A stretch of DNA of 64,000 nt from Sphaerolaimus hirsutus. Taxonomy: Eukaryota; Nematoda; Chromadorea; Monhysterida; Sphaerolaimidae. The notes beneath the pieces were generated by a model, which was not told the origin of the DNA, made no database searches, and saw only the letters and a program-made list of their open reading frames with translations. The translations under genes and the position numbers were made by a program. Shown in pieces: positions 1-14,000 of this stretch (positions are counted from its first letter, which is position 1; each line of letters starts with the position of its first letter). The stretch spans positions 248,001 through 312,000 of the forward strand of contig OZ038458.1 in assembly GCA_964036195.1 (NCBI GenBank), in the 5' to 3' direction.

Positions 1-917
1 ATATACGTAATAAGTTGACGTAAAATGGATATTTTTGAAAGAAATCACTGCTTATAATGCTATTCCATGACTCCACAGTCATAATATGACCACAATAGAC
101 ATAACAATACATTGTCTGACTAGGGTTGGAAAAAAAACGTTTTTTTTTAACTCGATGTTTTTTTTTTAAAAAAACAACGTTTTTTTTTAAAACAACAACG
201 TTTTTTTTAAATAAAAAACGTTTTTTTTTTAAAAGCTTCCAGATATGACCTAGTGTCAACATATATAGGTATATCAGACACTGGCAATACTCTGTGATGT
301 TGAATATGACCATATAATGGCTGTGGAGCCATGGGATAGCATTATAAGTGGTGATTTGTGTCAAAAATATCCATTTTTTGTCGACATATCGTTCGTATAT
401 CGCCTTATAGTCCAATGTTCGTGACTTCAGGTAAAGTTTGGCACGGAATGGTGATCAAACAAGGTTATAAAAGGAGGTTGTTACTTTGGGAGTGAAGTTA
501 CACACTGTGGAGGTACATGGAAGCACATTACCTCAATATTATATATTACAGCAACATATGTCGGCTTATTCACCCATGGTAGCACATAGAAATGGATGTT
601 TTGATACTAAAAATGCAACAAAACCAATGAAAACAACCACCAATGTAAATTTGTGTGTGAAATTGCGCGCTTGCGCGCAAAAATTTTGCAAAATACCTAG
701 TGCTTAGTACTAAAAATTTCGGCTGATGTTTTTAAAAAAAAAAAAACATTTCGGACGTCATGTTTTTTTTATAAAAAAAAACGTTTAAAAAAAAACATCG
801 GCCAACCCTATGTCTGACACTTAACATACATATATTTTTTCTTTATTTTGGGCGATTTAAAAAAAATCATTTTTTTTAAATCAAGGCGCTCAAAAAAAAT
901 GATTTTTTCCAACCCTA
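1..917. mobile_element. Family B hAT-like MITE, left end cut by window, with a nested family A MITE
   Basis: Positions 1-120 and 811-917 match the interior and right end of the complete copy at 14931-15549. The right tip is CCAACCCTA at 909-917. The element is split by a family A insertion at 121-810. Confidence 0.8.
121..810. mobile_element. Family A hAT-like MITE (copy 1), nested
   Basis: Tips TAGGGTTGG and CCAACCCTA, subterminal poly-T/poly-A runs punctuated by ACG, and an interior of about 550 bp. Flanked by an exact 8-bp duplication TGTCTGAC (113-120 and 811-818). The uninterrupted site TGTCTGAC occurs once at 15427-15434 in the homologous family B copy, which proves the boundaries. Confidence 0.93.
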
Positions 918-956
918 GCCTGAACTGAAATAACATCCACAATGAAGTGTGGAACT

Positions 957-1945
957 TAGATACCGAGTTTGCTAGAATAATTCCCTTGGGGAATCATTTT
1001 TTCGTCAGACGTTTTTGTGGGGAGAGAACTGTTCAAGGAGGGAGGGGGAATTATTATTTTATCAAAATTTCCAGGAATCTTTCTATCATTACGTAAATCA
1101 CATGCCTATTTTGTTTCAATTGAACACATCAAATTTATCATATAACAAAAGGGGGATTTGAGGAGTTTGATTCCGAAACCCGTTATCTGCAGGTTTTTGG
1201 GTTTTTTGAAAATCGCATTCGAAACTTTGACATTGGCCCACGCGGGCATGCTTCAAGTGACAACGCTTGCCCAAAACTTTTTGAAAAGTTCATGAATTTC
1301 TCTACATTTTCCATAATTACAACCCTCTGGCCGGGGTATATACCTAGAGTTATGGTGATTTGTTTGACGTCACATCAGCATAAATGCATGCAGATAACGA
1401 GTTTCGGGTGCAAAGTCACCTGCAGATAACGAGTTTCGGGTGCAAATTCATAAAAACCATAAAAAATTTCCTTAATGAGTTTCGGATGCAAACTCCATTT
1501 TTGTATGGTGATTTTGACACCTCCATACTAAATCCTTAACGAGTTTCGGATGCAAACTTTTTTCTCTGCAGATAACGAGTTTCGGGTGCAAAAAATGATA
1601 GTTTTTTTTTTTTGTAGATAACGGGTTTGAGTGCAAACTCACCTATTTTGGGCTGCAGATAACGGGTTTCGGATGCAAAATTGCATTTTTTTCAAAAAAC
1701 GATATCTCGGTAAACGATAAACGATAATATTGAGGTAATTTTTTTTCTATCACGAAGAAATATATATTTATATATATATACGTCAGATCCGAACTTAACT
1801 CAATTTTTTTTTCACTTTTGCACTTAACGGGTAACGGAACCAAATGCTCCAATTATTCGAGCGGGAGTTATTTGCCCTCCCTTGTCTAACAAGGGGGGGG
1901 GGGTCAAGAATCAAGAGTGGGAATTATTAGGGCAAATACGGTACG
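957..1945. mobile_element. Decayed CCGTATT-type inverted-repeat element containing a second repeat family
   Basis: The left part resembles the CCTCGAATAA..CCCC ends of the CCGTATT family, and the right part ends GGGCAAATACGG followed by TA near 1938-1947. Inside, about 1160-1680 holds a dispersed array of roughly eight copies of GATAACGAGTTTCGG-like motifs, one inverted at about 1172-1192. Confidence 0.5.
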
Positions 1946-2065
1946 ATCGATTCAAAAACCGCCCATTCTCACAACAGTCGGAATATCGACCCTAAGTTCA
2001 TTCAGTCCAGGGCTCTGATCCACTTCTAAATTGAAGCCACATTTCAAAACCACTCAAACACCAAC

Positions 2066-5000
2066 CCAAGGCGATTTCATTAGAACCGGGTCCTGGCACC
2101 TTACTAATGTCCTCAGTGTGCGGCGGCAGTGAGAGTCTTTGCATTTGAGCGCGTCTCAGCTGGCCCAATAAACTTGCATTTGTGTCCAGAAGTGCATTGG
2201 TACTGGATTGTTGGCGCGGTGCCAAGTCGCGTTCTGAAGTTGGGTGGGGATGAGATTTGAATACATTTGAGATATTTGGAGGTAGATTGATGGTTTCGGT
2301 AGCTGTATAGATCTACTGTTTTTGGATAGGGGTGGAAAAAGCCTTTTTAACGACGCCGTTTTATTAGAACCAACGTTATGAAATATTAACCTAGATAAAA
2401 ATTTAGACTGTTGTTTTTCTGAAGGAAAAAACGGTTTCGATGCTTGCGTTTTTCTAAAAGATTGAAAAACATGAAATAAATATTTTCACCGATATCAATT
2501 ATATTAGGAATAGTTTGTGAACCATTTTCCGGCGATACGAAACTAAATTAAAATTTCGAACTAACCCAGGCTATCCAAAAAGCTGACATCAATGCCGACT
2601 TGTCTCAGAGAACGTAATTGTTCGAAGTCAATATCGTCCGCCTGCAAATTGTTCATGTTTTTTTTGTTGCAAAAAAGTAAAACGAAAAAAGCAAGAGACT
2701 GTAGAAATTACAAAACAGCACGCACCGTATCAGCCGCAGTATTTTTCTCAGTTTTGACCCAAGCTCCAGGCAAACTGTGAATAATGATTTTAAGCATATG
2801 AATCTAAAACAATAGAAAGTGAGGCGGTACTAAAATGCAACACTAAATTTCCGAAAAAATACTCACTCTCACGTTTTACTCACATTTACTCACGAGTAAA
2901 GATAAAAATTACTTTTACGTTTTCTGTACTCGGTACAAGTGAGTAAACGAGAAATACTTTGCATTAAAGTTTAGTTTTCAAACGGGATCCCGATCCCGAA
3001 TACCGAAAAATTTCGGGATTTTGCAGTCCCGATCCAGAAACATTAAAAAAACCAATCCCGATCCCAAAATCTGAAAATCCCAATACCGATCCCGATCCCG
3101 AAAAGTCAATCCCGTTTAAACCCGACTTTTTCCAACGCGGCTCACCCGGCCAAATGCGTGTCCATGTCTCTGCTGGTCTGCGCGTCCACAGTCGCCCAGC
3201 TGGAGTCGTAGCACGGCGCGAAGGAAGCGTAAGCGCCGTAGTCAAGGTGCCGCGCTGAGCGAATCGGTGTCGCCAATAAAGGAGCAGTCTAGTCAAGAGT
3301 TGTTGAAAGTACTTTTTTCAAAAGTAAACGTAAACGTCAAGTACTTATTTTTTACTCACACGTGCGTACAGAAAACGTAAAGTATTCATTTTTTACTTTT
3401 ACACATGAGTAAACGTGAGTAAATTACTTTTGTCCCCGGAAAACGTAAAAGTGGGTATTTTTGAAAAATTTTGCCTCAATTTTCGATCAAAATCACTACT
3501 TTTTGAACTTTTTCAGCATCAAATTCACTAGTTTATGTGTTTTTGCCTATTTTTATGCTATTTTGGATGTTTGTCCATATTTTAAGCTTTTCTCGCCCTT
3601 TGGTTCCTTTATGCCTTGAAAAAGTACAAAAAAACCCTGTTTCAAATAAGTTTTTGTACTCGCGTACTTTCAAAAAGTACTCGAGTATCCGTATTTGTCG
3701 AGTAAACGCAGATACGTTTTAACAACTATGGAGTCTACTTCTAAAAGTCCATATCTCCGAAAACGGATCGCGAAAAAATGGCATTTTTTAAGTTTAATTT
3801 CCAATTTTTTTGTCGGTGACGCTAGTCCAAAGGGCGCGCTCGTTGACTATCATAAAGCCCAAATAATGATTATAAAATGTCAAATTTTATGCCTCTGCTC
3901 TCAAAATATAGGGGCGCGGTCGCCTTTCACAACATACATACATTTGGACAGGAACGAAAAAAAAACAGGAAGAAATTTTGGGAAAAGGTAGCGTGTTATT
4001 AATGAAAAATGTTTCTCTTTCAGTGAAATAAAACCGCGACATTTCCATCTATCCACAGATTCTTAACGCAAAAACTCCAGTCAAATTCCCAGTGTGGCGG
4101 CACCGCAGCCATAAAACTCACGCGGCACATAAGGATCACTTGGCAAGGTGCCAGACGGCAGCCACTTGACCCCTCCATCTCTGTGCTGCGGCACGCGCTC
4201 ACCCAAAGTCTTGGATTCCTTCGTGCGGCACGGAGAATCGCCCACGTGCTCGGGTAGTATTATGTTCAGTTTGAGTGCGGCGAGCTGGGAGTTTGCGAGG
4301 GTTTTTTTTGTTAGATGAGGGTAGGGTTGGCCGATGTTCTTTTTTTAAAAAACGTTGTTTTTTAATAAAAAAAACACGCTGTCCGAAACGATGGTTTTGA
4401 GATTATATTTTCTCAAAATCACCCATTTCTTCAATGCTAATTGGCGTGAAGACTTGTAGGTTGAGCACACTTGCAGGGCGGTCATAATTACTTGCAGGCC
4501 GCTACAATTTGCAGAGAGGTACGGGAGCGGTCAGGCGACACGAATATATGGCACCATTCTAAATACCACGCAGTTCGCTCAAAATTACAAAATAAACCTG
4601 TGGAACTTTGTTGACGCTGCAATCATTTCGCTCAACATTTTTCTCCGCTTGAACACGCCACTCGGCAGATTGCGACCTGCGAGGGAAAAGTGACAGAAAA
4701 TTTGGTTCACAAATAATTAATATATGATAAAAACATATGTGGGGACTTCCGTTCCAAAAGTTCACAAGCGCCAAATCCAGAAAAATCGAGTTAGCTGTGG
4801 ATTCGACATCCACGTATAATTCTGCCCATTTTGGTAAAAAAATCAGTGTTATAGTTCATTTCGTTCCCGAGATACAGTGGTACCGTTTTTCAGAAAAATC
4901 ACAATTTTCATATCGAAAGTGCACATATCCATCTCAGATAGGGTTCAAACGATATCACTTTTCGATATCGATATTCGATATTTTTTCAAAATTTTCGATA

Positions 5001-8000
5001 TCGATATTCGATATTCGATATTTTTTCAAAATTTTCGATATCGATATTCGATACGATATGGACCCTCGATATCGATATTCGATACTTAAAAATGGTCGAT
5101 ATTCGATATCGATATTTCGATATTTTCGATATTCGATATTTAGCTTTTGGTATAGCAAGGCGTATTTCAAGCAGCATATTGTATTTTCATATGGTTCCAA
5201 ACATGGTTGATTATCTCTTTACTGAAAAGTACAATTGATTTTAACAAGGTTTACAATGGTCAGAATGAGAAAATCGAAGAAAAAACATGACAAATTCATG
5301 TTATTGTAACTTATAACTTTTAATTATAAGTTACAATTCATACTTATAACCCAATTGTTTAAGGGCATGTTGCAAAAAGCAACATATCAGCATTTTCTGT
5401 CTTCAAATTTGAGGTAGGTAGAGTTAAGGGAATTATTTTGGGGTCCCTCAGCCCAGGGGGCAGTCCCAAGCCCTGTAAAGTGTAAAGTAAAGTGTCAAAT
5501 GTAAAGTAAAGCGTCAAGTCAAATGTCAAATGTAAAGTCAAGTGTCACGTCAAATGTCAAATGTAAAGTAAAGTGTCAAATGTAAAGTCAAATGTAAAGT
5601 AAAGTGTCAATTGTGTATCCAAATCTCATTTTTTCGTATCCAAATCTTATGTTTTTGTATCCAAATCTTGTTTTTCGAAATAAGATTTGGATACAAAAAC
5701 ATAAGATTTGGATACGAAAAATAAGATCTGGATACACAATTGACACTTTACTTTACATTTGACATTTGACTTGACACTTGACTTCACATTTGACACTTTA
5801 CTTTACATTTGACATTTGACTTGACACTTGACTTTACATTTGACATTTGACTTGACACTTTACTTTACATTTGACACTTTACTTTATACTTTACAGGGCT
5901 TGGGATTGGCACCTGCTGGTGTTGTGGTGTTTATTCAGTTGTCATTGTGGACTGTTCACTTGTTATTATCATACTGGTCTGTGTGCTACTTATACAGCCC
6001 CCAAATGAGATGTCACTCAATGGAAGTGATCACTCACAATCACATACTCAACTGTAGTTCAGTAGGTATGTGGCCAAACCAAATACAAGAAATGTGGAGT
6101 GAGCACTCCAACAAAGATGACATTAAATACTTTACTTTTACTCATCAACTTAGGTACTATAAGCAAATCAAATTAATCACAAATATCTCAAAACAAAAAT
6201 AATAACTTAATTAAGGACATCATACAGGTTCGATATATCGAAAATATGGTCGATATTCGATATTCGATATTTTTTCAAAATTTTCGATATCGATATTCGA
6301 TATTTGATATTTTTTCAAAATTTTCGATATCGATATTCGATATTCAAAAATGGTCGATATCCGATATTCGATACGATATATCGTTTGAACCCTAAATCTC
6401 AGACCCCCTATGAAAAACAGGACTTTCATTTCGTAAGTGCACATATCCATGACGGACCACCGTAGTTTCATTTCATAAGTGCACATATCCAAAAAATAGT
6501 TTCATTTCAAAAAAAGTGCACGCGTGCTCCGGATCGCTCGCGAAGAGCCAGCCGGATTTCCCATACAAAATTAAGTTTCATTTCCAAATGTGCATACGTG
6601 AATTTCCAAATTTATTTTGCTCTATAAATCGAGTACGGGTATAAATATAGATCTGAAAATTTAGGTTTGTGTACTTCTCGAAAAGGGCTTCTCAGTGGTG
6701 TGATTGGTTTTGCCCTGCGATGCACCGTTAGGAAGTTATTTACATTTCAATTTCAAATTTACTCCTTCTTTTGGGTGGTTTACAAAATATGACATAACTC
6801 CCAAAATATTTACCAGCCGACAAAATTTAGGGACACAAAAATTGTAGACAAATGGCCGAGATATCTGAAAAGTGCAGGGCAAGCTTTGTCGCCCAAACAT
6901 GGCGCTGCCGGGCCAGCGCAAAACTTAGTAGGCGATTTTGAAAAATCGAAAAATCTGGATATGTTAACTTTTGGAATGAAAGTCCCCATGTATATTTCAA
7001 CTTAAACTTGATCGAAATGAGCGCTGGTCGACCGGACCAATATTGTTATCACATTTTGATGACTCACAATTCAAGCGATGACTAAATGCATAAAATTCAA
7101 CGATACTGAACCCGATCTAAGGAGTGCAAAAAGAAAAGAAATAGATAGAAACGAAGTTACTTTTATAGATACCGTATTTCCTCGAAATACCTCCCCCTCG
7201 TTTGACCCCCCCCCTCTCGAAACCACTATGAAACAATCACCCCCCTCGAAATACCCCCCCCCCCCCCAAATTGAGTGTAAAGAGAACGTACATGACAAAT
7301 ACTGCAGTTTGTGTTCTGCGTAGTGCAGAACACACGTTAAAACAATGTCGGAATCACGTTAGAACAGTGTTTATACCATCTACGTATTTACTAATATTAG
7401 TCTACAGGAGTCTTTACATGTCAGTTATTGATGCATTTTTCTACCCCAGCGCACATCACAAACAACGATTTTGTACTAGGATTTCAAAAAAGTTCTTACG
7501 AAATAATACCCTCCCCTCGAAATACCCACCTCCTCGTTTAACCCCCCCCCCCCTCTCGGGAGCACTATGAAACGATCACCCCCGGGGGGTATTTCGAGGA
7601 AATACGGTATATGGTTTCAAAATCGGGCAACACGAGAACGTTGTGATTTGCCCGCCAAATTGCACGTGAAATATAGCAAAATCAAACTCACTGTTCCTTG
7701 GGCGTCGGCGCTTTCTCAGCGGCTACATCAAACAAATTCAACAGAGAAGCGTCAATGTTATCAAAGAAAGGCAGTTCATGCGGCAGGTACTCCATGTGAG
7801 CCTGTAGATAAAAAAGTATATATTAAAAATAGGGTTGGAAAAAAACGTTTTTTTTTAACTCGATATTTTTTTTATAAAAAAACGTTGTTTTTTTTTTAAA
7901 CGTTTTTTTTAAAAGATCCCAGATATGACCTTGTGTCAACATATATGGGTATATCAGACAGTGGCAATACTCTGTGATGTTATATATGACCATATAATGT

Positions 8001-11000
8001 CTGTTGAGCCATGGGATAGCATTATAAGTGGTCATTTGTGTCAAAATTATTCATTTTTCGTCGACATATCGTCTGTATATTGCCTTATAGTCGAATGTTT
8101 GTGACTTCAGGTAGTTTGGCACGCAATAGTGATCAAACAAGGTTATAAAAGGAGGTTGTTACTTTGGTAGTGAAGTTACACACTGTGGAGGTACATGGAA
8201 GCACATTACCTCAATATTATATACTACAGCAACATATGACGGCTTATTAACCCATGGTAGCACAAGAAATGGATACTTTGATACTAAAAACGCCACAAAA
8301 CCAATGAAAACAACCACCAATGTCAATTTGCGTGTGAAATTGCGCGCTTGCGCGCAAAAATTTTGCTAAATACCTAGTGCTTAGTACTAAAAATTTCGGC
8401 CGATGTTTAAAAAAAAAAACATTTCGGACGTCATGTTTTTTTTTATAAAAAACGTTTTAAAAAAAAACATCGGCCAACCCTAATTAAAAAACATTGTTGA
8501 GCACTGTGCCCACTGAGGCTCCATTTTCAGCTATTTATATACGTTCTGCTAAAAAAGAAGAAAAAACGCTTTACATGTTGCGACTGCCGGAAGTTCTGTC
8601 AAAATGCACTCAAATTTCATCATGTCGCTGTATATGTATGTAAAATAGATACATATACTGCAGTCTTTGACACCAATGACGCCGTGGCGTGGCGCCTACG
8701 AATGGCGCGAGCGCCATGGCGAAACTCCCATACAACAGCTGTAAACTTTTAGGGGTGGGGCGCCGTCCCCCCGTTCGCCGGGCTCCGTAAACAATCAGCC
8801 CCCCCCCCCCCGCTCAAAAATCCAGTCTACGCAACTGATAACAACGAATGCAAAATATGCGAAATTTATCACCACTTCACAACAATCTTAGCGTAAAAAG
8901 ACACATAAAATATCCAAAATACATCATATGTAACCTTGCCGAACAGGAAATCCACGACTTGCTTGTACTTCTGCGCGGCCAAATGGTACACAGTATCAAC
9001 GGTGTTGTATTCGATCGCATTTTCGTATATCAGGTAAGCATCATTCTGAAAATATTTATTCACTAAAAACGTGTTACCAATGGCCCTGCGCACACTAGTT
9101 TTCACACGAAATTTCGAAAACTCACAAATCAGCTTAGAACGCATTTGAGTTTTCTACAATGAGGTGGCCGTCAACTCCAGTTGACAGAGATTACAAATGA
9201 CTCATTGTGGTAAACTCAAACACGTTCAAATTTCATTTATGAGATTTCTAAATTTGGTGTGAAAAATAGTGCGCGCAGGGCCATTGAAGCAGCGACACAG
9301 AGGTTAACCATACACGTAAAGTTACAAATGTAAAGTTGGCTAACTTAAATCAGCAAAATTTTAGCAATTTAACTTCACAGAATCACTGAAATTTCCTAAT
9401 ACTTTGCGTAAAGTATTACCCCCCAAACACCCCAAACGCTCTGTGTGAAATACACCCGAAAGCATGCTACCGTAATCCTAATAAAACTTTCATTTCATTT
9501 CACCGGCTATCTACCTATCTATCTATTTGGAGCAAATGAGTGATTTTGCCATAATTTTCGGTCAAAATCGCTAGACCGAACATTTTTGGCTTTTTATGTA
9601 ACACCCAAAATCGCTATTTTTAGATAACTTCGTACCGTTATCAAGAACTCACTTTGAATTGCAACAAATTGTCATATTCGTTTTTGTCAATCTTCAATCT
9701 CATAGTATACATGTCCATTGGAGTTTTAACAACATTGCTGTAGTCTGGAGCAACATCTTCAGTTACAGGGAACACAAAATACTCATCTGGGTCCTTTCTG
9801 AGAGGAAATAATTATATATTTTGAAGCAAAAAAAACATTGTCGATATTTCACCGAGGGGAGGGGCTATATCTGCTGAACCTCCCCTCTCAAAAAAAATCA
9901 GACAGATATCAATCTGGAATTTTTTCGGCTACTATCCCCTAACCCCCCCCCCCCCCCAAAAAAAAAATCGCCCAGCTATCTAACTATCCGGAGCGATTTT
10001 TTAGAAATTTTGCCCAAATTGTTGCTCAAAATTGCTACTTTTCACGCCTTTTTGTAGATTTTCACCTCCAAAATCGTTTGTACATGTTCATTATTGCCTG
10101 TTTTCGGCCATTTTGGCTATATATGTGCTTATATACCTAGTTGTGGCCATTTGTCACCTACTTTTAGCGAATTTTCTCCCTTTTCTTCCTTCTACATCCC
10201 GAAAAAGCCTATATATTGAAACCCCGCGAACCCCCCCCCAGAAAATTTTTTCAGCTATCTATCCCACCAGAGGAGCGATTTGCTATCTATCGAACCCCCC
10301 AGAGGGCCTAAATCTAGGAGACCCCTGTCTCACACACAACAAACCTCAACATGGCCCGCAAAAAGTAGTCGCACAACAACTGCATAGGCGTGTACAAAGC
10401 GAGTTCTTCACGACTGGGGGTAGGCATGACCAAATTTTCCGGTTCTGGGGTAGGTTCCTTCTCTGGCGCTGTGCTCGCTTGCGTCTGTTCAGACGGTTCA
10501 TCGCGCTGTAAATTTTCAATTCGAATGTTATTTTTCAAATTATTTTGATACATTGTACGCGAGTTTTGAAATGAATTTTGTTTTTAGATTATATTTAGCT
10601 ATTCCGGATTGAAAAAAGAAATTACAATAATGTATAGAAATTTTCTAGTAAGTTGCCTGCAGTTAAATTCGATAACGTTCTGCTAATTATAATGTTGTTT
10701 AAAAATGTTTTTTTTTTAACTCCGGCCAACCCTCCCTAGCATAGTTGTTAAAACGTAATTACGTTTACTTGATAAATACGTATACTCGCGTACTGCATAA
10801 ATATGTTTACGTTTCCTCCTGAAAACAATACCAGTACTCGCATACTCGCCTACTTTTTGAAAGTACGCGAGTACAGAAAACGTATTTTGAGGGGACAGAA
10901 AATGTCATTTTGCCAGACAGAGAGCGACAAAAATAGAACATTTTCCTAAGAAATACTTACCAGGAGAGAAAAACCCACATCTTTGATGTACAGGGATGGG

Positions 11001-14000
11001 CATTTTCAGTTACCGCTGGAAAAACGCGATAGCTTGAGCTACGGTTGAGCTATCGCAGTGAAATTTTAGCACAATAGAGTAGACTCCATAGGACACCTAT
11101 TCTGAAGTTTGCAACCCAAACGGCCACATTTTGGGTGAGTTGTGGAACACACAGTTTTTAGTGTAATTTTGTGACTTGACCCCCGTTATCTCAGGACTGG
11201 GGGACTATTCGAGAAAAACAAAGAATTTGGTTGTAGCCCCGACCCCAAACCCCAACATACTCAAAGGGCATCCAAATCGGCCAATGTACGACAGAATGGG
11301 ACAACACCAAAGACCGGTGACCCCCCCCCCTCAAATGCCACCCTCTATTTATCCTATGGGTGACGCCAAGTCACAAAATTACACTAAAAACGGTGTGTTC
11401 CACTACTCACCCAAAATGTGGCCGTTTGGGTTGCAAACTTCAGAATAGGTGTCCTATGGAGTCTACTCTATTGTGTTAAAATTTCACTGTGATAGCTCAA
11501 CCGTAGCTCAAGCTATCGCGTTTTTCCAGCGGTAACTGAAGATGCCCACCCCTGTACATATTTCAGAGTAAAAATTATAAAAACGCCAATTTTTACGTTA
11601 TTTTTGAGAGAAAAATACCCACTTTTACCTTGTCTGTGAGAAAAAACCCCATTTTTACGTTTTCCCTAGAACAAATGCTCATTTTTACGTTTTCTCTGGA
11701 AAAAAGTATTTGCTCACCTTTTACGCATTGCAAAAATAAAATACTTTACGTTTTCTGTACTCACATGTGAGTAAAATAAAAATACTTCACGTTTACGTTT
11801 AAAAAAGCTCAGTACTTTTAACAACTCTGCTGCCTAGTCTGGCCGATGGAATTTCAACCAAAATACGCGCGCGTGCTATACTCGGCAGACACGATACTCT
11901 ACAAACAGTTAAGAGTTTTCTCTTCGGCTGGCAGACGGCTTGCCGAGAACTTATGGAAGGCGTGATGACGGCGAAATGATGACGTCATGAAGACGACGTG
12001 ATGGCGAGAGATGATGGTGGTGATGAAAGTGATCACGTCATGATGGAGTGTTTCCTCCGGAAAAATGTACGGCGTAATGTCATCCGAGTATATACATAAA
12101 TATTTACCTTGCGTTTCCTACCGGGGACGCCCAGCTTCTGAACCGATAAGCGGAATTTCCTCTTTTTATAAGGTTTGCGTCTTTTGCGCTCTTTCGGTGT
12201 AGACGTGCCATCATCGTCCTCTGGTCGCTTCTGCGAGAAATTTCATTTTAAATGATAGATGTTGAATTTATATTTTAAAAGATTCAAAAACGTTGCTTTT
12301 TTAAGCAAGTCTGAACTTTTCGAACACTGGTGCCAATTCCACAAGGTGGTCAGTATCAAGAAAAGTTGGTAAATGATAATTCAATTTATAGGTAAACTGC
12401 CAAAGATTACAGGTGACAAGTCAATTTCTGGTTCGTTACTTGAATTATAGCTTCTTACTTTTGAACTTTGTTACTTGCAGCTGGTACACCAAATTCCAGA
12501 CGAAACCCACCTCTTTCGCTTTACTGACAATATCACTAAGCAGTTCATCATTGGAGTCATCATTGTCCGACTCGTTCATGCAGCTCGGGTCCGGCGTGCT
12601 CTCGGCCACCCTGCTCGCTTGTCTGACCGATTTGCGGTCGGTGGAATTCTGACGTGATAAACTGCCCCCGGCCGCAGCAGCGCCGCGCCGCCGCCGAGGC
12701 ACACCGCTCTGTGGGAAAGATTTTTTTAAGTACAAAAACACTGTGATCTCGCGGCACTGGTGATGTATTTCACTCATTCACGTGAATAAAAAAAAAACAT
12801 TTCATTTTTTATGATCACCTTATATTTCCCTCACGGTGGGAAACTTGGTGCATAATTTTCCTTATCACTTTATTCATCAAAATAAGGCAACAATAATTTT
12901 ATAACGTACAGTCCGATCAGTATAAATGACAATCGCTCCACTGGTGTGAAGTGTCAAACTTCTCGTGCAAAGTGACAACTTTTGACATTTGACAAATTTG
13001 TATGAAATGCATTACATTTGACACTTTATTGAGTGCGGCACTGGCCCCTGGCGCTGGTTGCACAACGAAGCACTTCACCAAAGTCCCGTAATTCCACAAA
13101 AATAGACCTGCACAAGTTGGTTCCTTACAGCGGCTGCGCGACGGGCCCGCTGCACCGGGGTAGCCAACACTTTATCCACATTTGCCGGGGAAACTATCAC
13201 CTGAGTAGTTGTCACAATCCAGGTAAAATTTGAATCCAGCTACAGTTAAGAGCATTCCCTTCGCAGCGTACAAGCCCATAATAGTGACTAGTACCCAGCC
13301 GCTAGAAGTTGTGACAAGAACACCAGCTGTGGTCCAGCGGTTAGGGCGCTCATGTTCTATACGGGAGGCGTGGTTTCGATTCCCACCGACGGCAGTGCAT
13401 TTTTCCCGAGGCACCTCCTGAAGCATTTTACCATACTTGAAATTGGTGCCCAGCCAAAGGCAAACATTTCATTTTCAGGAGCGGGGTAAGAGTCCCCACC
13501 CCTATTCAGTACAAAAATGTAAACTGTCATTTTGATATGTTTTAAACTTATTTCAATTTGCACTATTTCCCTACATTTTCCAACTGCCAAGATTCGATGC
13601 GCGAGCTGAACCCACGGGCACTCACGGCAACGGTCAGTAAGGTGACGCTCAAAAACATCGTTTACATGTGCCGACAAAAAATAAAATGAAAATATTCCGT
13701 AATTATGCAATGAAGTCACATATCAGGAAGAAAAAGCTTTGAACTGTGCTCAGTGTACACACATGCCGATCTGCAGATGATTTGAGCCTGTCGTTCAAAA
13801 CTTACAGGCATTTGATAACGAATTTCAGTTGTCAGTTCGGTTTTGGTTATGAAACCCAACAGACAACTGAAATTAATTTTCTTGAAGGCTCAAATTATCT
13901 GCAAATTGGCAGTGTAAACTTAACTAGTGATAATACTTCACAGCCTTTTTTTACAGATATGGAACTTTATTTCGGAATTATGGAACTTAAAAATAAACTT

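Larger units (their letters stand above)
4738..6990. mobile_element. Family T inverted-repeat element with two nested insertions
   Basis: Ends GGGGACTTCCGTTCC and GGAATGAAAGTCCCC are inverted copies. After the nested element at 4939-6395 is removed, the sequence matches the reverse complement of 37278-38055. A target duplication was not resolved. Confidence 0.65.
8935..10505 (-). other. Bromodomain-coding exons of the BRD7/9-like gene
   Basis: Three exons (10505-10345, 9797-9653, 9045-8935) encode the four-helix acetyl-lysine reader. Helix Z is in LLCDYFLRAMLRKDP. The ZA loop contains FVFPVTEDVAPDYS and KTPMDM. The acetyl-lysine-contacting Asn is in NAIEYN, followed by TVYHLAAQKY of helix C. 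The intron between the second and third exon holds a decayed inverted-repeat element (about 9075-9290). The intron downstream of the first exon (10344-9798) is filled by a reversed CAGGGGTCTCC-family element ending 18 bp from the splice donor. Confidence 0.88.

Noticed and set aside
4737-5210. 157-codon plus-strand ORF and overlapping minus ORFs rich in Arg/Tyr/Ile
   Set aside because: They run through CGATAT arrays of family S and the family T arm; the composition is that of the simple repeat.
5359-6202. Mirror ORFs starting MTLHLTFDLTLYFTF on both strands
   Set aside because: They are the two inverted arms of a family I element and the same peptide recurs at other family I copies.
13326-13394. 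Functional tRNA gene
   Set aside because: The anticodon would be CTA and the anticodon stem is mismatched; better explained as a SINE head or relic.
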